Under the pieces are notes generated by a model, which worked only from the letters and a program-made list of their open reading frames with translations, ran no database searches and was not told the origin of the DNA. From the NCBI GenBank assembly GCA_001770855.1, contig MESE01000021.1:1-32838 (forward strand): 32,838 nt of DNA, in the 5' to 3' direction. Numbering within the stretch: the first letter of the stretch is position 1; the number at the start of each line of letters is the position of its first letter. Origin of the DNA: Burkholderiales bacterium RIFCSPLOWO2_02_FULL_57_36. Lineage in GTDB: Bacteria; Pseudomonadota; Gammaproteobacteria; Burkholderiales; Burkholderiaceae_D. The position numbers and the translations under genes were made by a program. This document shows positions 1 to 8,231 of this stretch, piece by piece.

Positions 1-2571
1 CCGCACATCGACCTGCAGGACAGCCCGTTTTACCTGCTGCCGCAACAACGGCACTGGGAAGCGCGCCGGGATGCGCAGGGACAAGACTTGCCCAGACGGG
101 CCGGGGTATCGTCGTTCGGCTTTGGCGGGGTCAATGCCCATGTGGTGCTGGAAGAATACATACCTCAAACACGGGTGCAGCCGGTGGCGTCGGAGCAGCC
201 GGCCTTGATCGTGCTGTCGGCCAGGAATGAAGAACGGTTGAAGGAGCAGGTGCGACAGTTGCTGATGTGGCTGAGTCGGCAGTCTGCACACGTGGATCTG
301 GCGCAGGTCGCCTACACGCTGCAGGCCGGACGCGAGCCCATGGAAGAGCGCCTGGCGGTGCTGGCTGATTCAATCGATGCGCTACGCGCCAGGTTTATCG
401 CCTACGTAGCCGGGGAAGCCAGCATCGACGACCTGTACCGGGGGCAGGTCAAGCGCAACAAGGAAGCGTTGCGCGAACTGGGCGGCGACGACGATATGGG
501 AGCGACGATCCAGGCGTGGGTAGCCAAGGGCAAGTACGCCAAGCTGCTGGGGCTGTGGGTCAAGGGGCTGGCGGTGGACTGGGACGTGCTGTACGGCCAG
601 GCCAAGCCGCTGCGCATGAGTTTGCCGACCTATCCGTTTGCCAGCGAACGCTACTGGGTGCCGCGCGGCGACAAAGAAATAGAAGCATCGCATCGGCAAA
701 AAGGGATGATCCAGGCCAGTAGAATGCCCGCCATCCTGCCCGCCTTGTCCAATGCCGGTACCTTGCAAGGCATGGTTGAAGGCGCGCTGGCCAATATCAT
801 CTCCGGGTTGCTAAAAATCAGCGAGCCGGATCTTAAGATGAATTGCGGATTCAATGACTTTGGATTCGATTCCATCACCTTGCTTGCCTTTGGTAAAACA
901 CTCCATCAGCGATACGGTCTCGAACTCAGGCCGACAACGTTTTTCGAATATCCAACGATAGCCGAGCTGGCGGGCCACCTGGTGAGCGAATACCGAGCTG
1001 TGCTGGCAATATATTTTCCTGTTTCGGTCGCGCCGTTAGATGCAGCGGCGATTTTGCCGAATGCCTATATCGAGAAACCAGGCGTTCAACCGCGCAAGCA
1101 TCACCAAGGTCCTGAAGGCGATGAGCCCATCGCAATTATCGGATTGAGCGGACGTTACCCTCAGGCAGATACGCTTGAGGAGTATTGGAATAATCTCAGC
1201 ATGATGATCGATTGTATTCAGGAAATTCCTTCTGATCGGTGGTCGCTTGACGAATTTTATTGCGAGGAAAAAGAAGAGGCCATAAGTAATGGAAAAAGCT
1301 ACTGCAAGTTTGGCGGCTTCTTCAAGAGCATTGACGACTTCGATCATGATTTCTTTGGCATTTCCAAAGAGGAAGCGGCGAGAATCCATCCGAAGGCAAA
1401 GATATTTTTCGAATCGGCATGGTCTGCTTTGCAGACGGCCGGCTATACAAAAGAGGAGCTGAAATCCGTCGGTGCGCTTCACGCCGGTGTTTTTGTCGGT
1501 GTTACCGAGAGCATGACCGACGTCAGGTCGGCTGCGGGATCGAACTCATCGAAGCGACTTGATTCAACCGCCGAAATTGCACAGCGAGTCTCGCGCTACT
1601 TCGGCTTTACCGGGCCGAGCATGGTGGTCGATACACAAAGCGCATCGTCGATGACGGCCATACATCTCGCGTGCGAAAGCCTGCGTCGGGGAGAATGCCG
1701 GATGGCGATCGCAGGTGGCGTCAGCCTGCTGTATCCGGAGATTTTTGTTTTGGGTAGTGAGGCTCGGATGATCGCCAGCAGGCCTGACAGCAGAACTCTT
1801 ACCGATAGTGACGGCTTGATTTTTTCGGAAGGCGTTGGAACCGTCATTCTCAAGCCTCTAAGCCAAGCCATTGAGGAAGGCCACAACATCCTCGCGGTCA
1901 TCAAAGCCACAAGCATGGGGCACTCTGGCGCCGGTGGTATCGGCTACACGCCCAATCCGATGCAGCAGAGAGAATTGTTTATGGATGTCTTTGCCAAGTC
2001 AGGCATCGACCCGCGAACAATCAGCTACATCGAGTCAGGCGCGGCCGGCATGCCGCTGATGGATTCCCTTGAATTTAATGCGCTATCCCAAACGCTGCGC
2101 AAGTACACGGAAGACACCCGATACTGCGCCGTCGGATCGGCCAAATCCAACATCGGCCATGCCGAAGCGGCCTCAGGCATATCGTTATTAAGCAAGGCGG
2201 TCTTGCAGATGCAACACAAGCAACTTGTGCCGCTGATCAAGACAGATACATTGAATCCGAATCTGGATCTTGACGGATCGCCGCTCTATCTACAGCGGAG
2301 TCTTGACGAGTGGCGGCGACCGAAACTGATGATCGATGGACGAGAGCAGGAAGTGCTGCGGCGTGCTCTGGTAAATTCCAGTGGATCAGGCGGAACAATC
2401 GTCAGCCTGATTCTTGAAGAGTATGCTGAATCTGAAACCTCAGATCGGTCCGGCGAGCAAGACAGTGCACCGGACTGGGCCTCTTCCGGAAGCAGTAACG
2501 GCATCATTGAGCTGGAAAGTGATGATGCGCCGCTTCGTCGCGTACCGATTCATACTGGAATCAGTAAATAA
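1..2571 (+). CDS. Trans-AT modular polyketide synthase, C-terminal part (KS end, AT-docking linker, ACP, inactive terminal KS)
   Basis: The reading frame is open from the first base, so the gene begins upstream of the window. Domains in order: the end of a ketosynthase (RRAGVSSFGFGG followed by NAHVVLEE, about nt 97-160); a linker with no AT domain that ends in LPTYPFASERYW (nt 622-657), as in trans-AT synthases; an ACP with GFDSI (phosphopantetheine Ser codon 871-873); and a second KS from about nt 1121 to 2430. In that KS the usual DTACSSS is DTQSASS (Ser codon 1639-1641 in the Cys position), HGTGT is GAAGM (codon 2038-2040 in the His position), and GGTNAH near its end is GGTIVS. Only the last His (SNIGH, codon 2158-2160) is kept. 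This is a non-elongating KS at the very C-terminus, with no thioesterase after it. Family assignment is firm. The role of the terminal KS (transfer, docking, or chain release with a partner) is inferred. Confidence 0.93.
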   Translation, partial: PHIDLQDSPFYLLPQQRHWEARRDAQGQDLPRRAGVSSFGFGGVNAHVVLEEYIPQTRVQPVASEQPALIVLSARNEERLKEQVRQLLMWLSRQSAHVDLAQVAYTLQAGREPMEERLAVLADSIDALRARFIAYVAGEASIDDLYRGQVKRNKEALRELGGDDDMGATIQAWVAKGKYAKLLGLWVKGLAVDWDVLYGQAKPLRMSLPTYPFASERYWVPRGDKEIEASHRQKGMIQASRMPAILPALSNAGTLQGMVEGALANIISGLLKISEPDLKMNCGFNDFGFDSITLLAFGKTLHQRYGLELRPTTFFEYPTIAELAGHLVSEYRAVLAIYFPVSVAPLDAAAILPNAYIEKPGVQPRKHHQGPEGDEPIAIIGLSGRYPQADTLEEYWNNLSMMIDCIQEIPSDRWSLDEFYCEEKEEAISNGKSYCKFGGFFKSIDDFDHDFFGISKEEAARIHPKAKIFFESAWSALQTAGYTKEELKSVGALHAGVFVGVTESMTDVRSAAGSNSSKRLDSTAEIAQRVSRYFGFTGPSMVVDTQSASSMTAIHLACESLRRGECRMAIAGGVSLLYPEIFVLGSEARMIASRPDSRTLTDSDGLIFSEGVGTVILKPLSQAIEEGHNILAVIKATSMGHSGAGGIGYTPNPMQQRELFMDVFAKSGIDPRTISYIESGAAGMPLMDSLEFNALSQTLRKYTEDTRYCAVGSAKSNIGHAEAASGISLLSKAVLQMQHKQLVPLIKTDTLNPNLDLDGSPLYLQRSLDEWRRPKLMIDGREQEVLRRALVNSSGSGGTIVSLILEEYAESETSDRSGEQDSAPDWASSGSSNGIIELESDDAPLRRVPIHTGISK

Positions 2572-2616
2572 CACCGGTCGAAAGACCCTTGAACAATCTT
2601 GTGGAGCCTATTTTCT

Positions 2617-4974
2617 ATGAATGCAGTGATATTTCCGGGTCAGGGAGCGCAATTTCGAGGTATGGGAAAAGACTTGTTTCCAATGTTTCCGGGTTTGGCA
2701 AAGCGCGCGTCCGAAATTTTGGGTTATTCAATTGAAAAATTATGCCTGGATGACCCGGAGAACAAATTACGATTCACCCAATATACGCAGCCGGCCTTGT
2801 ATGTGGTGAATGCGCTCGGATACTACAAGAAAAGAGAGGAGAAAGGACCTGGGTCCTTTTCGGTCGATTTCCTGGCAGGCCATAGCCTTGGCGAATACAA
2901 CGCATTATTGGCGGCGGATGTCTTCAGCTTCGAAACCGGCCTGGAACTGGTTCGGAAGCGAGGCGAACTCATGGGGGCTGCTACAGGCGGGGGCATGGCA
3001 GCGATTATCGGTATGAGGGTGGAACAGGTGCAGGCTCTGCTGAAGGAACATCAACTGAGCGGCATTGACCTGGCGAATTTCAATACACCTACCCAGTTGG
3101 TCATTGCAGGTACAAAGGAGGCCATTCTCGAAGCAGAAAAAATCTTTGCGAAAGAGGGCGTCCGATGTGTCGTATTAAATGTGAGCGCACCGTTCCACTC
3201 AAGATATATGAAAGAAGCGCAAGGCGTCTTCTCGGAGTTCCTCCAAAAATTTTCATTCAGCACACCGAAAATCCCAGTCATCGCCAACATAAGTGCCCGC
3301 CCCTACGAAAACGGGAAAATATCGCAAATGCTCAGCGATCAGATTGCCGGCGCGGTGCAATGGACCGATAGTATTCGCTACCTGGCCGGGCAGGGCGAGA
3401 TGACGTATATCGAAATTGGCAGCAACATCCTGAGCAAGATGGTGGCTGAAATCCAGAAAACAGAAACTCCCATCGTCATTGATTCGACAGACACGCCGAA
3501 CAATGATACGGATGTATCGGCATGCAATGAGCCGGCAATATTGAATGAGCCGGCAGACATCCCTCAGGCCGCGTCTGAATGTACCGGATGCAGTTCAAAA
3601 ATAACAATCCGTTCATTGGGCAATAAAATTTTCCGAGATAGATTCAAGCTCAAGTACGCCTATATTGCCGGCGCGATGTATCGCGGAATTGCCTCTCCGG
3701 AATTGGTCATCCGGATGGGAAAAGCGGGCTTTATCGGATTCCTTGGAACGGGTGGACTTTCGTTGCAGGAAATCGAAGCGGGGATCCAGTTGATCAAAAC
3801 CCGCTTGAGCAACGAGGAGCCCTACGGCATGAATCTCCTGGCCAACTACATGGATCCGCCCGTCGAGCGGGACACTGTTAACTTATACCTGAAACATCAC
3901 GTTCAATATATCGAAGCATCCGCTTTCGCGCAGATGACCTCGGCCTTAGCCCTGTATCGTTTGAAAGGAGCGCGCCGAACGACCGAGGGTAAAGTCGTGT
4001 GCGATAACAGAATAATCGCCAAAGTCTCCCGGCCCGAAGTGGCTGAAGCTTTCATGAGTCCGGTGCCGGCGCATATTGCTCAGCAATTGTTCAACGAAGG
4101 ATGCATTACCGCTGAACAAGCGGAACTGGCAAAACATATCCCGATGAGTCACGATATTTGCGTGGAAGCGGATTCAGGTGGGCATACCGACGGCGGCGTC
4201 GCATCGGTGCTATTTCCCACCATGATCCGATTAAAAGAAAGCCTGTCGAAAAAATACGGATATCAAGACCCGATCTGCATGGGCTTCGCCGGTGGCATCG
4301 GCACGCCTGAGGCCGCGGCGGCAGCGTTTTTGATGGGTGCGGATTTTATTTTGACCGGATCGATCAACCAATGCACATTGGAGGCAGGCACCAGCGACAG
4401 CGCGAAAAACCTCCTGCAGGATATGAATGTCCAGGATACGGATTACGCGCCTGCGGGAGATATGTTCGAGATGGGATCGAAGGTGCAAGTGCTAAGGAAA
4501 GGCATCTTCTTTCCGGTCAGGGCCAACAAACTGTATTCCCTTTATTCAAACTACAACAGCCTGGATGAAATTCCGGAGAAGACACGAAAGCAGTTGGAAA
4601 ATTCGTATTTCAAAAAGACGTTGAACGAAATATGGCTGGATACAAAACGTTATCTCGAAAAGCAGCATCGTTCAAACGAGATCGCAAAAGCTGAAGAAAA
4701 CGGCAAATACAAAATGGCTCTAGTTTTCAAATGGTATTTCGGATACTCGACGAGGATCGCGATGGACGGCGCTGAAGACAAGGTGAATTACCAGGTGCAT
4801 ACCGGGCCGGCACTCGGCGCTTTTAACCAGTGGGTAAAAGGGACCGAGCTGGAATCCTGGAAAAATCGGCATGCCGATGAAATCGGTAAAAAGCTGATGA
4901 GCGAAACTGCAGAGTACCTGAATCGCCGATTCGAAACACTCACGAATCAGATGCGCGCAGCGGCGGCCGTGTAA
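2617..4974 (+). CDS. Trans-acting acyltransferase fused to PfaD-type enoyl reductase
   Basis: This 785-residue protein has two halves. Residues 1-283 form a malonyl-CoA:ACP acyltransferase with GQGAQ (8-12), nucleophile Ser90 in GHSLGEY, Arg115 and catalytic His194 in APFHS. Residues about 333-785 form a TIM-barrel FMN oxidoreductase of the PfaD/nitronate monooxygenase family, recognisable from SGGHTDGG, GIGTPEAA and FILTGSINQ. Such AT-ER fusions occur in trans-AT PKS clusters, where the AT loads malonyl units onto AT-less modules and the ER reduces enoyl intermediates in trans. ATG 2617 is chosen because GGAG lies ten bases upstream at 2603-2606. A TTG at 2599 would add six residues without better support. 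The gene follows the PKS gene by 45 bp and is probably co-transcribed with it. The AT active site is intact, making this the likely loading enzyme of the cluster. Confidence 0.93.
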   Translation: MNAVIFPGQGAQFRGMGKDLFPMFPGLAKRASEILGYSIEKLCLDDPENKLRFTQYTQPALYVVNALGYYKKREEKGPGSFSVDFLAGHSLGEYNALLAADVFSFETGLELVRKRGELMGAATGGGMAAIIGMRVEQVQALLKEHQLSGIDLANFNTPTQLVIAGTKEAILEAEKIFAKEGVRCVVLNVSAPFHSRYMKEAQGVFSEFLQKFSFSTPKIPVIANISARPYENGKISQMLSDQIAGAVQWTDSIRYLAGQGEMTYIEIGSNILSKMVAEIQKTETPIVIDSTDTPNNDTDVSACNEPAILNEPADIPQAASECTGCSSKITIRSLGNKIFRDRFKLKYAYIAGAMYRGIASPELVIRMGKAGFIGFLGTGGLSLQEIEAGIQLIKTRLSNEEPYGMNLLANYMDPPVERDTVNLYLKHHVQYIEASAFAQMTSALALYRLKGARRTTEGKVVCDNRIIAKVSRPEVAEAFMSPVPAHIAQQLFNEGCITAEQAELAKHIPMSHDICVEADSGGHTDGGVASVLFPTMIRLKESLSKKYGYQDPICMGFAGGIGTPEAAAAAFLMGADFILTGSINQCTLEAGTSDSAKNLLQDMNVQDTDYAPAGDMFEMGSKVQVLRKGIFFPVRANKLYSLYSNYNSLDEIPEKTRKQLENSYFKKTLNEIWLDTKRYLEKQHRSNEIAKAEENGKYKMALVFKWYFGYSTRIAMDGAEDKVNYQVHTGPALGAFNQWVKGTELESWKNRHADEIGKKLMSETAEYLNRRFETLTNQMRAAAAV

Positions 4975-5112
4975 AACGGTACCTGCCTGAAGCATAGCCA
5001 TGCCGTTTCGCAGCCAACACGATGGCGACGGGAGCATCGTCATCGTGCCATGCGGCAAAAAAATCTCGCTACTGACAACCCGAAAATTATCAAGCCGAAC
5101 TGTTTTTCGGCG

Positions 5113-5889
5113 CTAGTGTGGTTCCACAAGCGCAGCGCAATCAAGCAATTCTTCTTCTCTCAGCGGGACGATTTTTTTCATGATGAGCTGCTGGTTTTCT
5201 CCGCTCGCTATTTCGGCGCAGATCGCAGCCAGGTAATCCGCAGACGGCCGAAATTGCCAAAAACGCCAACGTGCCGGATCGTCGTTCAGACTCGAGTCAA
5301 TTGAAATTGCGATCCCGGATTTCCGTGTAAAGCTGAATCCGAACTGATCCAGTGGAATGGATAGTCCCATGCCACGCGCCTTGATATAGGACTCCTTAAG
5401 CGTCCAATACTGGAAAAACCGCTCGTGCCGCAACTCTGACGGCAAGGCCAATAGATCGGAAGCTTCGCCCGGCGAAAAATAACGATTCGCCACGTCGATC
5501 GGCGCCTTGCGGCTGCGGATGTTTTCAACGTCGACACCAAGCGCGCCGCCGCAAGTCACGCCAAGTACGATCAGGCCCTGTGTATGGGAAATATTGAACG
5601 ATATTTTTCCGACCAAGGGGTCTTGGTTAATGATTGCCGGCTTGCCGTACGCGTCCGCGGAGAAGCGCCATTGAGATGGTGCGATGGCCGCATACCGTGA
5701 CAGAGTGGTGCGTACCAGCGCACGGGTAAGCAGGTAGCGATGCCGGTCTTTGGGAAAGTGAAATCGCTGTTCCTGATTCCGCTCTTCTTCCGTCAGCATT
5801 TCGCGATACTGGCGCAGCAGGGATTCATCCGCTATTTCGTCGCAGAACACGAACCATAAATGAATCTGGCCTGGGTCGAGCGCTAGCAT
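5113..5889 (-). CDS. Sfp-type 4'-phosphopantetheinyl transferase
   Basis: This 258-residue enzyme would transfer phosphopantetheine from CoA to the serine of carrier proteins, activating the ACP domains of the PKS. The signature is clear: GVDVE (Asp120 and Glu122, magnesium ligands) followed by WTLKESYIKARG (Lys165, Glu166, Lys170). The N-terminal half carries a basic CoA-binding stretch (RYLLTRALVR) and FNISHT near 98-103, both typical of the Sfp group rather than AcpS. It is transcribed towards the PKS gene and is the last gene of a minus-strand group with the phosphoesterase and the discrete acyltransferase. Its place in the cluster suggests it is dedicated to this polyketide pathway, although Sfp-type enzymes are often promiscuous. 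Confidence 0.95.
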   Translation of the reverse strand: MLALDPGQIHLWFVFCDEIADESLLRQYREMLTEEERNQEQRFHFPKDRHRYLLTRALVRTTLSRYAAIAPSQWRFSADAYGKPAIINQDPLVGKISFNISHTQGLIVLGVTCGGALGVDVENIRSRKAPIDVANRYFSPGEASDLLALPSELRHERFFQYWTLKESYIKARGMGLSIPLDQFGFSFTRKSGIAISIDSSLNDDPARWRFWQFRPSADYLAAICAEIASGENQQLIMKKIVPLREEELLDCAALVEPH

Positions 5890-5934
5890 GGCAGCACCTG
5901 ATGCATCGATGAGGCGCCAGCGAATATCGAGAAT

Positions 5935-6696
5935 TCAAGTTTCATGGATGCACACCAGTTTTTTTGCCGCGATCCGTGTTTCGCGCGGATAGGCGAATGC
6001 GTTATTGATGTAAGAAATGCCGTCTATGTGGACGCGCCGGTTGACATGGCTATGACCGTATACATGGATGTCGGGCTTGAGACGCCTGATTTGGACTTCC
6101 AGCAAATTTGTGCCCAGCACCGGATAAATGAATCTCTTGTCTTGCGGAATAAAGCTCGGCATCAGATCGATGCGGGGAAGAAAATGGGAAAAGGATATTA
6201 CGGTGTGATTCCTGATATCCAGCGCCGACTCATTCAATTGCAGAAAATGGGCTGTGATGTCGCTTGGGGAAAAATGATCCGGCCAGCGACAGGCCCGATA
6301 ATCCATCCATGCCGAGAGCAGTTCTTCTCCAGGCTCGCCAAAGGTGTAATCGTACCAACTCAATAACGGAACAATGGATAGCGAGGCACAATGAAATGCC
6401 TGCATCGAGACGCCACAATCTTCGGCGATATGAGAGATCCGCCGGAACTTGTCCAGTGATGAGTGATCGCCGCCGTCCCGTACTACCCATAGCTCGTGAT
6501 TGCCGGGAACAAAGAGCACTTTCCTGAATTTTCCCGACAAGCTTTTAAAGCACCAATGAAGTAATTCCAGCGAGTCGGATACATCGCCTGCCAGGATCAA
6601 CAAATCGTCCTGGTAGTCCATGGCGGACAGTTCCGCTATCCATTGCTTGTTGGCTTCGTAATCAACATGAACATCCGAAATTGCAAAGACTCGCAT
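5935..6696 (-). CDS. Calcineurin-like metallophosphoesterase
   Basis: A 253-residue soluble protein with the complete set of binuclear-metal motifs of the calcineurin-like phosphoesterase family: DVH (Asp8, His10), GDVSD (Asp38), GNHE (Asn66, His67), a histidine at 171 (SFSHF) and GHSH (His215, His217). There is no signal peptide or membrane segment, so it should be cytoplasmic. It lies only 12 bp from the end of the acyltransferase gene upstream and 45 bp before the phosphopantetheinyl transferase, which implies one transcript. The substrate cannot be read from the sequence. In this setting it might dephosphorylate a polyketide intermediate (phosphate as protection or self-resistance) or act on a nucleotide or CoA derivative. 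Both are inference. Confidence 0.9.
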   Translation of the reverse strand: MRVFAISDVHVDYEANKQWIAELSAMDYQDDLLILAGDVSDSLELLHWCFKSLSGKFRKVLFVPGNHELWVVRDGGDHSSLDKFRRISHIAEDCGVSMQAFHCASLSIVPLLSWYDYTFGEPGEELLSAWMDYRACRWPDHFSPSDITAHFLQLNESALDIRNHTVISFSHFLPRIDLMPSFIPQDKRFIYPVLGTNLLEVQIRRLKPDIHVYGHSHVNRRVHIDGISYINNAFAYPRETRIAAKKLVCIHET

Positions 6697-6708
6697 CGTG
6701 TGGGTACC

Positions 6709-7683
6709 CTATGATGCGAAGCTGGCCGTGCTGCCCGCACTAGACGTAACCGCCGCCAGATTGGCCATGTCGCGTCCAAACGGAGTCAGGATGCTCTGCA
6801 TTTTCGATGCGGACGTCGGCGGCAGAATATATCTGAGGAAGGTAGCCAGTGTACCCGCAGGACCCACATCGATATATCGGTAATGCCCGTGGCTTTCCAG
6901 ATGTTCAATGGTCTTTCGAAACTCGATCGGCTTTCTTGCCATGGTCCAGAAATAATTTTCCGGAAGCGCTTGAATGATCTGGGTGTGCGCACAGCAAGCG
7001 ATTGGAATCGTTGCAGGCTGATGCTTTAAAGAGGAAAAATGGCTTTGGAGCGGCGATTCAACCTCATCAATCCAGCGGGAGTGGAAAGCGAAAGTCACTG
7101 GCAACCGTTGAAAGGGAACACCCATTTTACGCAGAAAAGCTTCAATAGGTTCAAAGCGATCGTACGGCGCTGAAACAACGAAATGGCTTGCGAAATTATG
7201 GGAGGCGATCTCGCTGTTGTTGCGTAACACGTCTTCCTGATACAAATTCACATCCGCCAGAATTGCCAGCATTCCGCCTTTTCTGCAAGAGGCTTCAAGA
7301 ATTTCGGCTTGCCTGATGACTGCAGTCAGCGCCTCCTCTACAGTCATACAACCTGCCACCGCGGCGGCTGCAAATGATCCCATGCTCGCGCCTAGCGTTA
7401 CATCCGGCGTAACACCCGCCTCGATCAAGGTTCGCGCCAGTGCGTACTCCACCATGAAAATGGCAGGGTGGGTCAAGCGTATCTGTTCGAACACCTCGCT
7501 CTTGGTCCTGTCGGCGCTATACAAATTGTCCACAACGGAATGTCCGGAAAGATCGCAGGCCATCGTATCCAATCGCTGCATCCATCTCCGAAATACCGGT
7601 TGCTGTTCATACAGAACTTGCCCCATATGGAAATACTGTGATCCTTGTCCGGAAAACATGAATACTGTTTTGGGATTGTGCAT
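6709..7683 (-). CDS. Discrete acyltransferase-fold protein of the PKS cluster, possible acyl hydrolase (PedC-like)
   Basis: A 324-residue stand-alone AT-fold protein: GQGSQ at 12-16, nucleophile Ser100, Arg124 (IRQ) and catalytic His201 in TFAFHS. The nucleophile elbow reads GASMGS instead of the GHSLGE seen in the fused acyltransferase of this cluster, so the residue before the serine is Ala rather than His. Trans-AT clusters commonly hold two AT-like proteins, one loading malonyl units and one acting as a proofreading acyl hydrolase that clears stalled chains, as shown for PedC of the pederin pathway. The altered motif and the presence of a canonical AT at 2617-4974 make that reading plausible, but unusual extender-unit transfer is an alternative. 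It heads the minus-strand group with the phosphoesterase and phosphopantetheinyl transferase. No strong Shine-Dalgarno is visible before ATG 7683. Confidence 0.88.
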   Translation of the reverse strand: MHNPKTVFMFSGQGSQYFHMGQVLYEQQPVFRRWMQRLDTMACDLSGHSVVDNLYSADRTKSEVFEQIRLTHPAIFMVEYALARTLIEAGVTPDVTLGASMGSFAAAAVAGCMTVEEALTAVIRQAEILEASCRKGGMLAILADVNLYQEDVLRNNSEIASHNFASHFVVSAPYDRFEPIEAFLRKMGVPFQRLPVTFAFHSRWIDEVESPLQSHFSSLKHQPATIPIACCAHTQIIQALPENYFWTMARKPIEFRKTIEHLESHGHYRYIDVGPAGTLATFLRYILPPTSASKMQSILTPFGRDMANLAAVTSSAGSTASFAS

Positions 7684-7923
7684 ACTGTTCGGGAAACATT
7701 CAAAGGTGCGTCGGCGAGATGCCGAAACGAAGCAAAAAATTCCGATTGATGGATTGTAATGCCGACGACAAGCAGAATGGGCATTTGCTCACAACCACCT
7801 CATGCCCGAGAATAAGGCCGCATCCAGTTGCCAAGAAATCGAGCAATGCAGGTCGAAATTGGAAGGCTGCCCGAGATGGGCACGATTTTTTCAATAGCGT
7901 AACCCTTCAGTAAATTTTATGCG
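7684..7923. other. Spacer between PKS cluster and tRNA-Lys
   Basis: These 240 bases hold no convincing gene: the open frames on either strand are under 70 codons, without recognisable domains or ribosome-binding sites. The promoter for the minus-strand acyltransferase/phosphoesterase/PPTase group is expected here, but I could not pick a clear -35/-10 pair. It forms the right-hand boundary of the PKS cluster. Confidence 0.5.
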
Positions 7924-7956
7924 AAAAAAAAGACCTAGGCTTTCACCTAAGTCTTT
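7924..7956 (-). terminator. Intrinsic terminator of tRNA-Lys
   Basis: Read on the minus strand, AAAGACTTAGG and CCTAGGTCTTT (plus-strand arms 7929-7939 and 7946-7956) form an 11-position stem with one wobble pair and a 6-nt loop. It is followed directly by a run of T (A tract 7924-7931 on plus). It lies 20 bases past the tRNA 3' end and is a textbook rho-independent terminator. Confidence 0.9.
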
Positions 7957-7976
7957 GATCTTACTGCTGGTATTCG

Positions 7977-8052
7977 TGGTAGGCCGTGCGGGATTCGAAC
8001 CTGCGACCAACGGATTAAAAGTCCGCTGCTCTACCAGCTGAGCTAACGACCC
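7977..8052 (-). tRNA. tRNA-Lys (anticodon TTT)
   Basis: The minus strand gives a 76-nt tRNA with all four arms. The acceptor stem is GGGTCGT/ACGGCCT with two wobble pairs. The D-arm begins GCTC, the anticodon loop is CTTTTAA (anticodon TTT), and the T-arm contains GGTTCGAATCC. The discriminator base is A and CCA is encoded (7977-7979). It has its own promoter and terminator, and it marks the border between the PKS cluster and the tol-pal operon, a common kind of integration site. Confidence 0.98.
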
Positions 8053-8063
8053 GAAAGACCGCA

Positions 8064-8093
8064 ATTATAAGCAACTACTGCACCCTCTGTCAA
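8064..8093 (-). promoter_or_regulatory. Sigma-70 promoter of tRNA-Lys
   Basis: On the minus strand TTGACA (8088-8093) and TATAAT (8064-8069) are perfect consensus hexamers separated by 18 bases. The -10 element lies 11 bases upstream of the first tRNA base, as expected for a strong stable-RNA promoter. Confidence 0.92.
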
Positions 8094-8231
8094 ATTGCTT
8101 TCAGGTTTTAAATGGATGCGCTCGTTGCGGGTTGATCCAATTGCCCTATAGCTTTGCAATCGGCAAGTCTGCGCGATCTCGTATCGCCCTGATCAGATCG
8201 GATTTTTCGGCCTGGCATTGCCGGCCGCGAT

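Noticed and set aside
88..90. ATG as start of the PKS gene
   Set aside because: The frame is open to base 1 and encodes ketosynthase sequence upstream, so the true start is outside the window.
5018..5047. Inverted repeat CACGATG/CATCGTG between the convergent PKS and PPTase genes
   Set aside because: A bidirectional terminator was considered, but the loop is 16 nt and neither strand has a T tract after the stem. No other terminator was clear in this gap.
7700..7913. Two small open frames (64 codons each strand) between the acyltransferase and tRNA-Lys
   Set aside because: No ribosome-binding site, no recognisable domain, overlapping each other on opposite strands.
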